Part shown: positions 1 through 12,600 of the stretch, in pieces
Layout: each line of letters begins with the position of its first letter
How positions within the stretch are numbered: position 1 is the stretch's first letter
Translations under genes and position numbers: made by a program
NCBI GenBank assembly: GCA_947044365.1
Contig: OX345637.1
Span: 2,027,001-2,091,000, forward strand
DNA from: Petrosia ficiformis
Lineage: Eukaryota; Porifera; Demospongiae; Haplosclerida; Petrosiidae
DNA: 64,000 nucleotides
Direction of reading: 5' to 3'
Notes under the pieces: model-generated
Seen by the model: only the letters and a program-made list of their open reading frames with translations
Database searches by the model: none
What the model was told of the DNA's origin: nothing

Positions 1-619
1 GTGTGGTAACTCTAGATCTTAGGAATTTGACACATCATATCGTGCTTAATTTTATTGTTAATTAATTACTCATTGTAGGTGTGGTTAATTTTGTGCCACT
101 ATTAATAACACAATTATTATTACATTATTTCATGTATATATAAAAAAAATATATATATATATATATGTGTGTGACTGCGTAAGCGAAAAAGGGTCAAATG
201 CACTATATTGCAAAATTCACAGAAACCAAATACTCAATGATTTCAGTTTTTAATAGTATAATATCTTGGCTACCTGTTGTGCAACTCCTGACCCACAGAT
301 TGTTATAGTTTATGTAGGACAAGCATTTACCATTTGGTGTATGCACCTGTGCAAAACTAATTAGCTACTGTGAACATGATTGTAATAATAATGCAGGTCA
401 AAGTTCAGGAAGGCAAAAACTTGAATTCTATGGCCTCTGTTTGTGCTGTTAACACTTAGATGGTAAACAATATTTCAAATGATTCTCTGTCACGATTATA
501 TTCATATATATATAATAACCTTGTCATAAATAATTATTATGATTGCATGTGATGAATGAATGGATACAAATTTCATATAAATAATAATTTATTATAACTA
601 TGATAATTCTAATTGTGCT
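1..619. other. AT-rich intergenic sequence, no gene seen
   Basis: This stretch is AT-rich with a short (TA)n/(AT)n tract near 137-168 and no open frame worth calling. It lies downstream of the minus-strand gene that ends at 620, so its right part may hold that gene's 3' UTR. No clear polyadenylation signal was identified. Confidence 0.6.
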
Positions 620-1282
620 TTAAAACATTATTGCAGCAATCAATTGAAATATAATTATGCTAAAAAACATTGGAGTTACGTAGGAGCCTCCTGAGTCTGA
701 ATCTGCATCTAAGTCTGAGTCTGAGTCTGAATCTGAACATGGATCTTCAAGTCTTACTCCACACCTTTCAAATGTTTCTTTTGTTGTTGGGAATAACACA
801 GTATTTGCAAATGTAGCAGCACAGCATCCCCAAAATGAAGAGATAGCCATCAGATTTCTTCTACAATCAGAAGAACAGTTCTGATTGGTGTTGTTGCAAG
901 AGCCTAAAATTATATCGCCAGAAGTTATTCCCTCATTGTAGCTTTGTTTGCAGAACTGTTCACCATTCTTGGTACAAGAAAGTTTAATTGCTGTAGTAGC
1001 ATCATCCTCGTCAACACCTAAACAAACTTGAAACTGTATGCTAGCTGATACACAATCATCTTGACAATTCACTGTTTGTACTGCTTGCTGGTAATCACGT
1101 TGCCCTTCCAAAGTGGTAAGATCAAAGTCCAATGGATCTATTGTACATTGCTCCATATCAGGGATATTACATATAGACGGGATTTGTTTGCCAACAATGT
1201 CCAAACTGCGATGTACTATAGACTTACTAAAAACACTCCGAAGTAATACAAGGAGAACTAGTAGATATGAAGTGGGATTCAT
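620..1282 (-). CDS. Secreted or surface-anchored cysteine-rich protein, unknown family
   Basis: A single 220-residue open frame. Residues 1-19 (MNPTSYLLVLLVLLRSVFS) look like a signal peptide. The next ~165 residues hold more than a dozen cysteines (motifs such as VNCQDDC, NCSSDC and GCC) and N-glycosylation sequons around NNTNQNCS. A serine-aspartate run follows (residues ~185-198). The last ~20 residues are hydrophobic with no basic tail, as in a GPI-attachment signal or a terminal membrane anchor. The protein is therefore probably exported, disulfide-bonded and tethered to the surface by an acidic stalk. The ATG directly precedes the signal peptide, which supports this start, although an untranslated upstream exon is possible. 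I do not recognise the family and propose no molecular function. Length, signal peptide and cysteine density argue against a chance frame. Confidence 0.65.
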   Translation of the reverse strand: MNPTSYLLVLLVLLRSVFSKSIVHRSLDIVGKQIPSICNIPDMEQCTIDPLDFDLTTLEGQRDYQQAVQTVNCQDDCVSASIQFQVCLGVDEDDATTAIKLSCTKNGEQFCKQSYNEGITSGDIILGSCNNTNQNCSSDCRRNLMAISSFWGCCAATFANTVLFPTTKETFERCGVRLEDPCSDSDSDSDLDADSDSGGSYVTPMFFSIIIFQLIAAIMF

Positions 1283-3560
1283 TTGTGCTTGGCTTGTTAT
1301 TTATCCACTTGACTGTAAATAGCTATGTAGGTGACTGAACCTTATTATATATTATACTTGCAGACAGGAAGAACTTACAAATATCAAAAAAATACATGTG
1401 TAGTTTAAGGATGTGGCTGGTGACAACATAGCAAATGTCTTTAATGTTAAAGGATGTGAGGACAATAGTTAAAGGATGCTGTGACATCACAGACATACAT
1501 CCATACATACACACATACATACTATTATTACATACATACATATTATTACATACAAACACATATACACACATACATACATACATAATACATACATACATAC
1601 ACATACATATATAATTATACAGACATGAGTAGTCATAACTGTGTCACTTCAGTTTATTTAACCTATAAATCAGTTATTATAGCCATTTTTGTGACACTAG
1701 CCAGTGTAATGTAGCAATACTACAATATTATTGAGTATGAATGGCTCAGCATATTATAGTGAATACATGCACTCATAAGTGCAGAATCATTGCCACAAGT
1801 GTGATTGGAAGAAAATAATTGCATACAATATAATAATAATTATAATTATATAAAATAGATCTATTATTTAATATATAGTGTGTATGGTACAACTTACACT
1901 CCAAGAATCAAAAAACCTACACAGTAGCATACAAAATAGCTTTGTGGCTTCAGACTCACATGTAATAGGTGGAGTGATAAAAAGTGATCATAGCTCTAGA
2001 GTTCAATGTTGTAGCAGCCACTACATTAATTCAGTCGATTGTACTCAATTTCAAGCAGTACTAAGTGCTTCGACAGAGATAGCATTTAAGCAATTTGAGT
2101 TGTGTTTTCATGTACTATTTTCTACCAGATATCTTGTAAACGTGGTGAAATGGCAATTGTGAGTTGTAAAAATTGTCATAACTTTATTTCGATCCCTGTA
2201 TAATTTCAAGTCTGTTGGTAGCTTGTTAAAGTGCCAATGTTATTACCTGTCCTGAAACTGTAGTAATATATACACACACACAAAACACAATTACCCCTTA
2301 CACTTTCAATTCAATAGAACTACCTTGATCAAGCATACTTAGTGTGAGGCCTCACATCATAGTTTTCGCTGCAACGGAATACACATTTTTTGTAACTTTT
2401 CTGGACATACTGGATCAACTTAACAGTCACTTCAACCTTGCTTACCAATTATTGCAAACACAGCATGTGCAAGCGAACACTGTTTCTTCAACATATCTTT
2501 TTCTCCTTATATGAATCATTAAAGTTCCTTAAAATAACTTCAAAGTAACATCATGTGATGGCTGGGCACTTGAATGAAAAACCACCTTACCACATCCAAC
2601 AAAGTGTGAGCATTTTGGACAATAGAATGCTGCCAATACATTGGTATTACACTCATAACCTACAGTAATTTTGGGTGTGATACATCTAAGATCCAGTGAA
2701 TTGCAGTGAAATTTAGTGTCCCATTAAGTAGCTATAGGTGGTACTCAATAATTCATTCATCACAACTTCAGATCTAAGCCCAATTTGTTTGTTTATCTTT
2801 GAAGCAATGAGTTTTTAAGATGAGATTGGTTCAACTAAGAGGGAAAGATGAAGTTAAAGAGTCTCGCTCACAGGAACGATAAGTGTAGTCTTGACTCAGC
2901 ATTTGAAAAACTTTCTTGATCATATTAACAGGATTAGAAGAAGACTGCAATGACTTGGTTAATTCCCTGTGTGCACACTGCATTATACAAACAAGCATTT
3001 ATAATCCTATTGGTGTCACTCACTCCTCATATATGAAAACTGCAGTTGAAAAGTTTGATTCTGTACTGGCATGGACAAATCATGGTACATACAATTTATA
3101 AAATTAAGTTAATGTTGTATAGTGGATTATTTCATGGATTGAAACATTCATACCGCCGCAGTGAAGAGCAACCTGAGTATAAAATTGAATTATGGAGTTA
3201 CATACACTTCTAATGTGAACTAGTATTCAGAGTACACAACTGTGTACATTGTAGTAATGTGCACGCATAACTTATGCACACGTTGATGTTAGTTTGAGCT
3301 TAGACATAATATCAATTTACTGAAAACAAGAGTTCACTTTACTACTGGCAATCAGCTGGCATACTATGAGTCATCACCGTGCTGGCCAGGCAGTATAGTG
3401 AGCAGGAAACGTAATGAGCTGCTAATAATGATGCTGTACTGCCATAATAACCTTTGCTGCAGTTTCTGTACATTTGAGAACAAGTGTATTTAGGTTACAC
3501 TCCTATAATTAATTCGTTCTACCGTATATATTTTATTATAGATTTTAATAGTAAAATCGT
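1283..3560. other. Intergenic sequence with a CATA microsatellite
   Basis: No gene is supported here. A degenerate (CATA)n microsatellite spans about 1490-1608, and the short open frames on its minus strand only translate that repeat. The rest is AT-rich sequence that should contain the promoter of the minus-strand gene ending at 1282 and, at its right end, that of the TFIIA gene. Confidence 0.6.
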
Positions 3561-3566
3561 AGCATC

Positions 3567-3642
3567 ACTTCCGGTTGTTTTGAGGTATAAAGCAGAGAAA
3601 CACGGAGCAAGAGTATAAAAGGGAACTGACTGACTTGCCGTC
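3567..3642 (+). promoter_or_regulatory. Putative TFIIA gene promoter (ETS site, two TATA-like boxes)
   Basis: An ETS-type motif ACTTCCGG lies at 3567-3574, a TATA-like TATAAAGC at 3586-3593 and a better TATA box TATAAAAG at 3614-3621. The second TATA box is only 29 bp before the first in-frame ATG (3643). It would place the transcription start almost on that ATG, so the upstream TATA or a downstream ATG may be used instead. Motifs are seen in the sequence; promoter function is inferred from position. Confidence 0.45.
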
Positions 3643-6600
3643 ATGACCTCCGGACAGACCAGTCTGGAGCAAATGGTGAGGAGATAAGAGAAGGGAGTTT
3701 GGTTTTTGCTAGTTGTATTCGTTTTTGTGTGTACCTTTTGTACGTATTCGTCGATAGTTTAAGTTATAAAAATGACACTGTGGTATATAACACTATTATA
3801 ATATATTATACTATGTAAGATATACTGTTATTGTTTGAATAAAAGGTGAGAGTTCAGTCCTATATATAAACATTTTGCAGCTTACTATGCTAGCAGCTTC
3901 TGAAATGAAGGCAACAAAGACATGTTTAATAAAAGACAAAGCCAATACTTAGTAGTGACACACATCTATCATCTATTGTATACATATCTCTACTTGCATA
4001 TCATTTATTGTGTATTAGTATGTATATTTACCTCATCACTAGATATATCCCATGTTACACATAGGCTTATATTAGTACTATCATGTAAACTTAGTGTGTC
4101 ATAAGTATTGTGGCTATATTACTCTAGCAAACTATATACAAACAACAATAATATAATAATCTCAAGTTATACATCGTAATACCTAATGATGCCTACATAG
4201 CTTATTTTGTGGTTTCATGGAAACGTAGCTTAATCTTTATCTTATTAGCTAGGGGTATACAAGTGGGTAGTGGATGATGTTGTTACTAATATGAGAGATG
4301 ATTTTCTCAATGCAAGTGTTGATACACAAGTGCTGGAAGATTTAAAACAGGTTTGTGAAGTATTTCCCATTTGACTGAACTGCCCCTGTAATTACAAGAC
4401 ACTTATGTTTTTATTTAGTGATATGCTGCCATACCAATAATCAGATCGGTATTTGGTATTAGTCATTTCGACCATTATTTATAGTTTAATGTCATAAGAT
4501 TAATACTGTAACTTAGTAATGAAGCAATGAATTGAAATTCAACATATACACAAAAACAACGGGAAGCATAATTAACAAAGTTTCGTTTAGGGGGTGGGGG
4601 TATTCACACCCCTTGTTTGCCCCCTCTTGGAATTTGTTTGCCTATATTCAAAGTTATGAACATTTTTCTGAGGTCAAAGTAAACATGAATGACCTTAGTA
4701 CTCTACTAATGAATAATGATATCACAACATTTTCTAATCCATGTAATATTATTAATAGTTATTATTTAATTAATTACACACATGTAGCTATGGGAACAAA
4801 AGTTAGTCCAAAGTGGAGCTTTAAGTCGACCACCAAAGAATAGTATTGATACTCCAATACTCAAAGATAGAGTTGACCAGCATAAGCAACAAAGAGTAAA
4901 TTAATTCTTTGTACATGTATATGTATATGTAATTATCTATCCTCTTCCCATCTTCTCTCTCTCCTGAGACTAATACATGTATAGATCATGTCAGCTCTAA
5001 TATCCTGATTACATTCTTGTAAATTCTTGTATATTCTTATAGTCTAAACAGAGTGATTCCACATCTGTTATACAACAAGCCATATCTAGGACACCAGTTA
5101 CCGTGGCAACAGGCAACACTTCTCATCATCCCATCCCACCTCCTTTAATTGATACATCGCAGATTTTAATTCCTTCACAACATTCATTTTTAACACAGTC
5201 TGATTCTCATTCCAGTGGACAAAAGACTGGTTCTGAAACACATACTGCTTCTCCACGAAGATCACAGACTGTAACTAACACTGGAAGTGATGTGTTACAG
5301 ACTCAATCCCAAACTCCTGTTTCTGGTGTGAGCCCAGAGATTTTAGCACACCAGGCTGCAATTTATTCAGCTATGACAGGAGTAGGAGTACAACCATTAA
5401 TGGTAAATAACTGAATGTTTAGTTAATTATGCATGTATAAATACATATATAAATACATGTATAAATACATGTATAAATACATGTATATTGTTACATTGAA
5501 TGTTTAATTAGGTACTATACTACTTAGTATATAGTACTGTAGTACTACTTTGTACTGTAATCATATAATGTGTGAATTCCCTTTACATTTTTATGTATGC
5601 ATAGTACATGGTGTAATACTGTGTAGTACATTCAAACTACAGTGTACTTTGCTCTCCATGTACACTGAAGTCAATGGAAGTATAGTAATAGTATGTAAAC
5701 TTAATAATGTCAGGTAGTGTACTGTTGTATTGTACGGCTGAAAAGTGGTCCAGGTACAACTAGACTGCCAATGCTGTCATGTATTTTCATGGCACAATGT
5801 GTGATATTGTTTACAAACACCCATTTGGAAGAAAATAATTTGAATGAAAAGCTTGTGTTTAAACGTTCAGTATTTTACTGTTTTGTCTACATATGAGAAC
5901 CTAAGCTTGGTATCCAGGAAGATCAATTATTAAGCTTCTCAGATACATGTTAGTGGCATCCTGTAGAAAGTGGATGAATAACGAATACATGTATACATGT
6001 ACAACCATAAGAATTTAATCTATTTTTATAACATGGAATCATTGGTATGTATGTTAGTATGTAACTGTAAATGGGAAAAGGAAATACGATTGCCGTTTGT
6101 ATAGGAACCCAACTAAATCTCATGTCCAAGAAGTGCATATCAGGGTTTCCTCTAGATGGTGTTTACATGTAGGTGTCCATGGATGCCTAAAGTTGAGTGG
6201 TGGATACCTAAAATTGTTGATTTTATCACTAAAAGATGTTCAGCTCTTTAAACAAATTATAAATTAGTAATAGTAATGGTTTGTTGTTATATGGTACGTA
6301 CCTACATGTATAACATAGAGTGAAAACTACAAACTTGATTACTCATGAATATTAATGAGACGCCTAGTTTTCATACCCTAAAGCAAACAAACATTGTCCC
6401 TAATTTATTTATCTTTTGTCCATGTACAGAATGGTAGGGGTGAATTGTTCTTGTTTTGTCATCCATGTCTATGTGACCATGGATAAGTAAATTGGTCTTA
6501 ACACATAACACATGTTTCTTGCGCTACAGCCACAAATGAAGCATGGAAATTTAATTATAGTATGTCTAGTTTATCACAGTTTTAGTTATAGTTATAGTTA

Positions 6601-9600
6601 ATTAACTAAAACAATTTTAGGCTTGCTAAAACAATTTTAGGCTTGCTGAAAGGGTTTTAGTTTTAGTTAACTAACTACATGTAAATGTGTCCATTATTGG
6701 CTTATTTTCATTTTAGTTAGTTATAGTTATTACAATAGACATGTTATAGTTTAGTTAAGTAAAAGTCAGAATGTCTTACTAAAGGGGTTTTAGTTATAGT
6801 TATAGTTAACTAAAACAACACTACAACTTACATACATGTAGTACATGTATGTTTTGAACTTTGATACTTTAATTACGGATTTTTTAGGCTGAGTAGTCAA
6901 AGTAATAAGTACCAAAGCGTTGTCTCTAGGTATTGCTTGAAGTGTTTCATTTGAATACTTACGTTTTCAACATCATTATAAAATCCAGCAGTGGCAATTC
7001 CATTAGACTTCATTTTAATAGGCTGGAAAAGAAATGCAAAGACAATATAGTACACTATATAGACATGTCAATGATGTCATACTTTAACTTGCATAGTTTT
7101 AATATATTGGATACACACAAACTAATATTGTTCAACTCATGATCAGTTTCACATATGAATTTACTTATTCAGATACCACAAAGTGCCGGACTCTCATTAC
7201 CTATTCTTCAACAGGGTGGCATCCCTTATGCAGCTGTTCAGACCGCTAATGGCCTAACGTATGTTCCACTACCTGTTGCTCTCAACTTGCAGCAAACTGT
7301 AGCATCACAGCAGCAACAAGGAGGAGGAGGGGGAGGTAATGGAGGGCGAGATACCAGAGTTACTGTAAGTAATTACATGTACATGTATATGTGACCTGAC
7401 TTTCAAAGGGATACTTTCCTAAAAAATGTGACCGTCTACACGAAAACCAGGCTTTTGTGACAAAATTTCAAAATTGATTTTTTGTCTTACCTGAATAGAG
7501 CATTAAATTAGCTCTAGAGTGATATATAATACATCCCAATCATAAAGCTACAGTTACCGATTTAACCATGGCAGTCACTAATACTTTATTTGCAGAAAAA
7601 CGAAATTAAATTAATTTTTTAACCATTAAAATTAATGATTAGCAATTTATTTATTAGTGGCTAGCGAACCACAGAAATGTCACTAAGACTTGCTAAAGGT
7701 ATCAGAAGAAAAGTAAGACATTTGTGAAGCTTTTTATGTAATAAAATAGTGATCACCCAAATAATTCAGAACAGTCTACTTTCGAGCATATCTCCAAATT
7801 ATATTTTGTCACAAAAGCCTGATTTTCGTGTAGACGGTCACAAATAGTTTCATGAAATGCTTAATTTTAATCACATGCCATTCCACAATTGTACAGACAT
7901 ATGGTATCTAGGAAGAGCTATTACGTTTTTAAATATAAAAGTTCCAATACAAAATACTATTAAAGAAACAGTATGGAATTGCTGTGAAACAAAGTGTGGT
8001 ATCGACACAACTGTGTTTAGAGGTCGGTAATACTATCAAAACTAACCAAGAACGTCTTCTGTAAGTCGGGTTTTTAGTGAGAAAAAAGTTTTAAAAAGTT
8101 GTCACTCATGACTAGGCTAATTGCCTATTCAACAATATATATTACATGTAAATGATGATATAGTGTAATAATAATAATTATTATCATATTACTTTAATGA
8201 AACAATTTTACATGTGTATTAAATATTGCTCCCTTCTACTTGAAGATCCTATTGAGAACACTTTCTTTGGTGAATATTTTTAAGTATACGTCAACAAATT
8301 TGCTAATAGTTTCCATCAATGCTGACATTTTATCGCTTGATATTTTGCATTTTGTGGAGTAAATCAGAAATGTTATAATGGAGAAGTCACTGCATCGTGT
8401 TATTAGATACACAATTTTTTTAGCTTAAATGGCTGAATGACAAGCAATTAACATGTACATGTAAGTAATTATCCTTAACCTACCTCCCATGATATATACT
8501 GTATGTAAATCAAAATACATGTGCATGTACATGGAAGAAAAATATCCCTTTGATTGATGTAGCGCTTTTATCACTTATAATCATTACTAACGACTTAATC
8601 CCAACAACATAATATATTTACTTGTTTTCCATTTTTACTTGTTAACGCATGTACGTAGTTCTTGTATTGGTTTTGTAATGTATTTTAGGTAAAACAGCTA
8701 GTAATTAGAGTGTCCACAAGCTGAATTCATCCTAGTATTCTGCTGTAGCTTGAGCATGCATTCGTGTACGTGCCACATTCATTAATGGACTGAGCTCCCC
8801 AGAATGATGCAACTTCCTTAACTACATATACAACACATACAACGATGTGTGATGCAAAAATGTATATACATACAAGAAACTCAGTGGAAAGCAACGAGGG
8901 ACGGCCATGTAGGCCATAAAAATTGCAATATGATATGTCTTGCATTATTATGTTACAATATACGATAATTATACCACTATATGTATATCAAATTACAGGA
9001 GTCTACAAGCAATATATCCCAAAACGATGGTCCTCTACCAGTACTGAACAAATGCTCACAACTTCCAAAAAAGAAATTAACCAAGCCAAAGCAACAAAAG
9101 AAAAGAAAGAGAAAGAAAGACTCTTTTAAACTTGTTGAGAGAAAGGACTATCAGAAAAAAGGTTTTATTGTACAGCTTGATGGACCAGGAGATGATAGTA
9201 GTAGCGAGGAATCGGAAGAGTCTTCTGAAAGTGAACCAGAAGAAGAAGCTCCTGTAAGAATGTTAATTCATTGTTGTTTTAAAGTCTATACACGTTTGCT
9301 ATGACCTCCAAAGTAATTATGATGTAATTATGATTATACTTTAACTAAATAATGAAGCAATGGATTGAAATTTAACATGCACAAATAAGATAATTTTTAG
9401 TTATGAGCATTTTCTTGGGTCATAGTGAATGTGAATGACTACAGTAGAATCCCACTATTCTTGACCCCTTGTGGCAAATATAATTGTACTGATTAGAGGG
9501 GTGTCATTATTTCAGGAGTGAATTTATACTATAAAGCAGTTTGGGACATTTTAAGTGTTCTTATGCAGGGGCATCCTCATAGAGGGGTTACAATGTATAA

Positions 9601-12600
9601 TTAATACCGTATTTACTGGTTATTAGGCGCACACCGTTGTTAAGCGCATACGTTTTGTTAAGCGCACAGTTTCATCTTGGTCAAAACTATTTCTTATTAA
9701 GCACTTAATTAAGCACCCCCACAACACGCGCATATGTAAAACGAGTATTGAGTGTTACTTTGAAATCTACACCTATATATTTGTATACCGTTTGAAATCT
9801 AGAATGGCTGAGGCAGCTACACTCCTTTTAAAGGATTCTGGAAAGTTTAAATGTTCTAGAAGGAGCTACACAAGGGAAGAAACAAAATCAGAAACATCAA
9901 AATTGTCATGTTCATTCTCTTCTAGCTCTAGTTGAAGAGTTTCTCCAACTGAAGGTGTCCATACTGTTTTATAAATGTGATGGCTTCGAATCACACTATC
10001 CAAAGAGAACTTGATATCAATGCTAGCTATGAGTTTCACTGTTAATTAGTTTCTGGCTACATGTATATTAGTGCTGCAACCAATAGTAGTTTTTAACATT
10101 CGAAGATTCCTTTAAATGAATATTTAAAAATTGCAGTGATGTGCGATACGTATCGATATATCGAAATATCGAAATTTTCGTTGAATATCATGATACAGTA
10201 TTGGCTTTTGGGTGTATCGATACACTGGTGTGGGCAGTTTAGTAAACATGGTTTTTCTAATTTGTCTCCTAAAAGTAATTATAAAAAGGTAGTGTGCATA
10301 ACTTTCATTGATTTCTTTTACCATTTCTTGACAAATACATCCAATAAGGACATTTATTTATATTTTATAAGTGTTTCAATATTATTTAAAATATCGTGAT
10401 ACTGTATTGTATCGTGATATTTTTCTGTCTCTGTCTCTCTCTGTTTCTTCTCTCTTCTCTCTCTGTCTCTTTCAGCCAGATGATGATCCTCTTAATTCTG
10501 ATGATGATGCTGAAAGTGATGAAGATAATGTTTGGGAAACTGATAACACAATTGTGTGTCAATTTGAAAAGGTAATAATTAGTTTAACAAGATCTCAGAG
10601 GTACAAAACTACAAATGTGTATTTAGTCTGTAGAATGCATTTACACTGCTTCACTTAGACCATGTTGCCATAGAGACCATGTGGTCATTATTTCTAATTT
10701 AATTTAAGCCCATGATATCTCTGATTTTCCTGTCTGGTATAGTTACATGTAAACAATTACCAATTAGCCAGTGGTTACACATTCATTCATACATGTACAT
10801 TGTAAATACACGTATGTGATTAATTAGACTTGATTTATGGGTAGTGTGTACTGTATATATAATGTATGAAGTTGAGTTCCACGCGGCCTGTACACTCTTG
10901 CAATGTGCTCAGAAATGGATGGATGGACGGGCAAACAGACAGACAGGTGGACAGACAGACCAGTGGATGGACAGATGGATGGACGGACGGACAGACAGAC
11001 ATATACATGTAGATGGATGGACGAACAGATGGACGAACAGATGGACAGACGTATGGATGGATGGATTGATAAATGAGTGTCTAATTTATGTCCCAGAATG
11101 TCTTAATGTTTATATTCACATCACCATCCTATTTTATATATCACAGAATTATTAACCCGAGCGCGTAGGCGGAGGGTTATAGTAGTTGGTTTGTGTGTAC
11201 GTGTGTGTCTGTCTGTCTGTCTGTGTGTTACCACGTAATCTTTGCAAATACCTGATGATACTAATTTGTTGACACATGGTTGAAGACGCTATATACTCAT
11301 AATGCCGACATTTGAAGGATTTGTTCGGAACTCATCTTGTTGCAGAGAAACAGCCGTGTAAATTCTTGTCAATCTGTCGCCATCTTGAAATTTTTTCGTT
11401 TTTGCTGATGTCAGCAGAAAACACTGAACCACTAACTTTTGTCTCTTTGAAGCTTTGTTTCTTAAGCTTTGTCTATTGTCCTAACGAGTGTTTATATAGC
11501 TATTTGTGAAGTTTTGTCCAGAAATTCGCTAGTTCTCAAGAGATCTGACGGCCATGCTATCCCCATAATTTGCATATTCACGAGTCTTACAGACTTCTTA
11601 GTAGTGATGTGCGATACGTATCGATATATCGAAATATCGATATTTTTGTTCAATATCGTGATACAATATTAGCTTTTGGGTGTATCGATACACTGGAATG
11701 GACAGTTTAGTAAACATGGTTTTTCTAATTTGTGTAATTTGATAGCTTAAAAAAGCTAGTGTGCATAACTTTCATCGATTTCTTTTACCATTTCTTGACA
11801 AATACATCCAAATAGGACATTTATTTACTTTTTATAAGTGTTTCAATATTATTTCAAATATCGTGATACTGTATCGTATCGTGATATTTTTGGCAGCGAT
11901 ACGCAATACTATTATTTAGTGGTATCGCACATCCCTACTTCTTAGTGTTGATTACAGCGTAATTAACAAGAAATTTAAATTCATTTGTGGTTAATAGAAC
12001 ATATGGAATCACGTACGATACATACATGTACATGTACATATTGAATAGAACATATGGAATCACGTATGATACATACATGTACATATTGAATAGAACATAT
12101 GGAATCACGTATGATACATACATGTACATATTGAATAGAACATATGGAATCACGTACGATACATACATGTATATACAGAAACTTCTCCAGCAACTCCCTA
12201 GTGTAGGGCTTGCTAGGCTCGCCCAATTACAATGCTATGCCTATTACTATAACCTGGGCCATATCTGATCACATGACAGTTTTGTCTGATGACATGATGT
12301 TAGTTTACCTGATCACATGACATGTATTGCCTATTACTATTACCTGGGCCATATCTGATCACATGACATGTATTGCCTATTACTATTACCTGGGCCATAT
12401 CTGATCACATGACATGTATTGCCTATTACTATTACCTGGGCCATATCTGATCACATGACATGTATTGTCTATTACTATTACCTGGGCCATGTCTGATCAC
12501 ATAAAAGGTTTGTCTGATGACATGACGTTAGTTTACCTGATCACATGACTAGTATTGCCTATTACTATTACCTGGGCCATATCTGATCACATGACAAGTA

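Noticed and set aside
10844..11155. 103 aa frame rich in WMDG and RTDR words
   Set aside because: It reads through the GATGGACGGACA microsatellite.
11935..12268. Overlapping frames with VIPYVLFNMYMYVSY or RTYGITYDTYMYI repeats
   Set aside because: They are six-frame readings of the four-copy 45 bp minisatellite.
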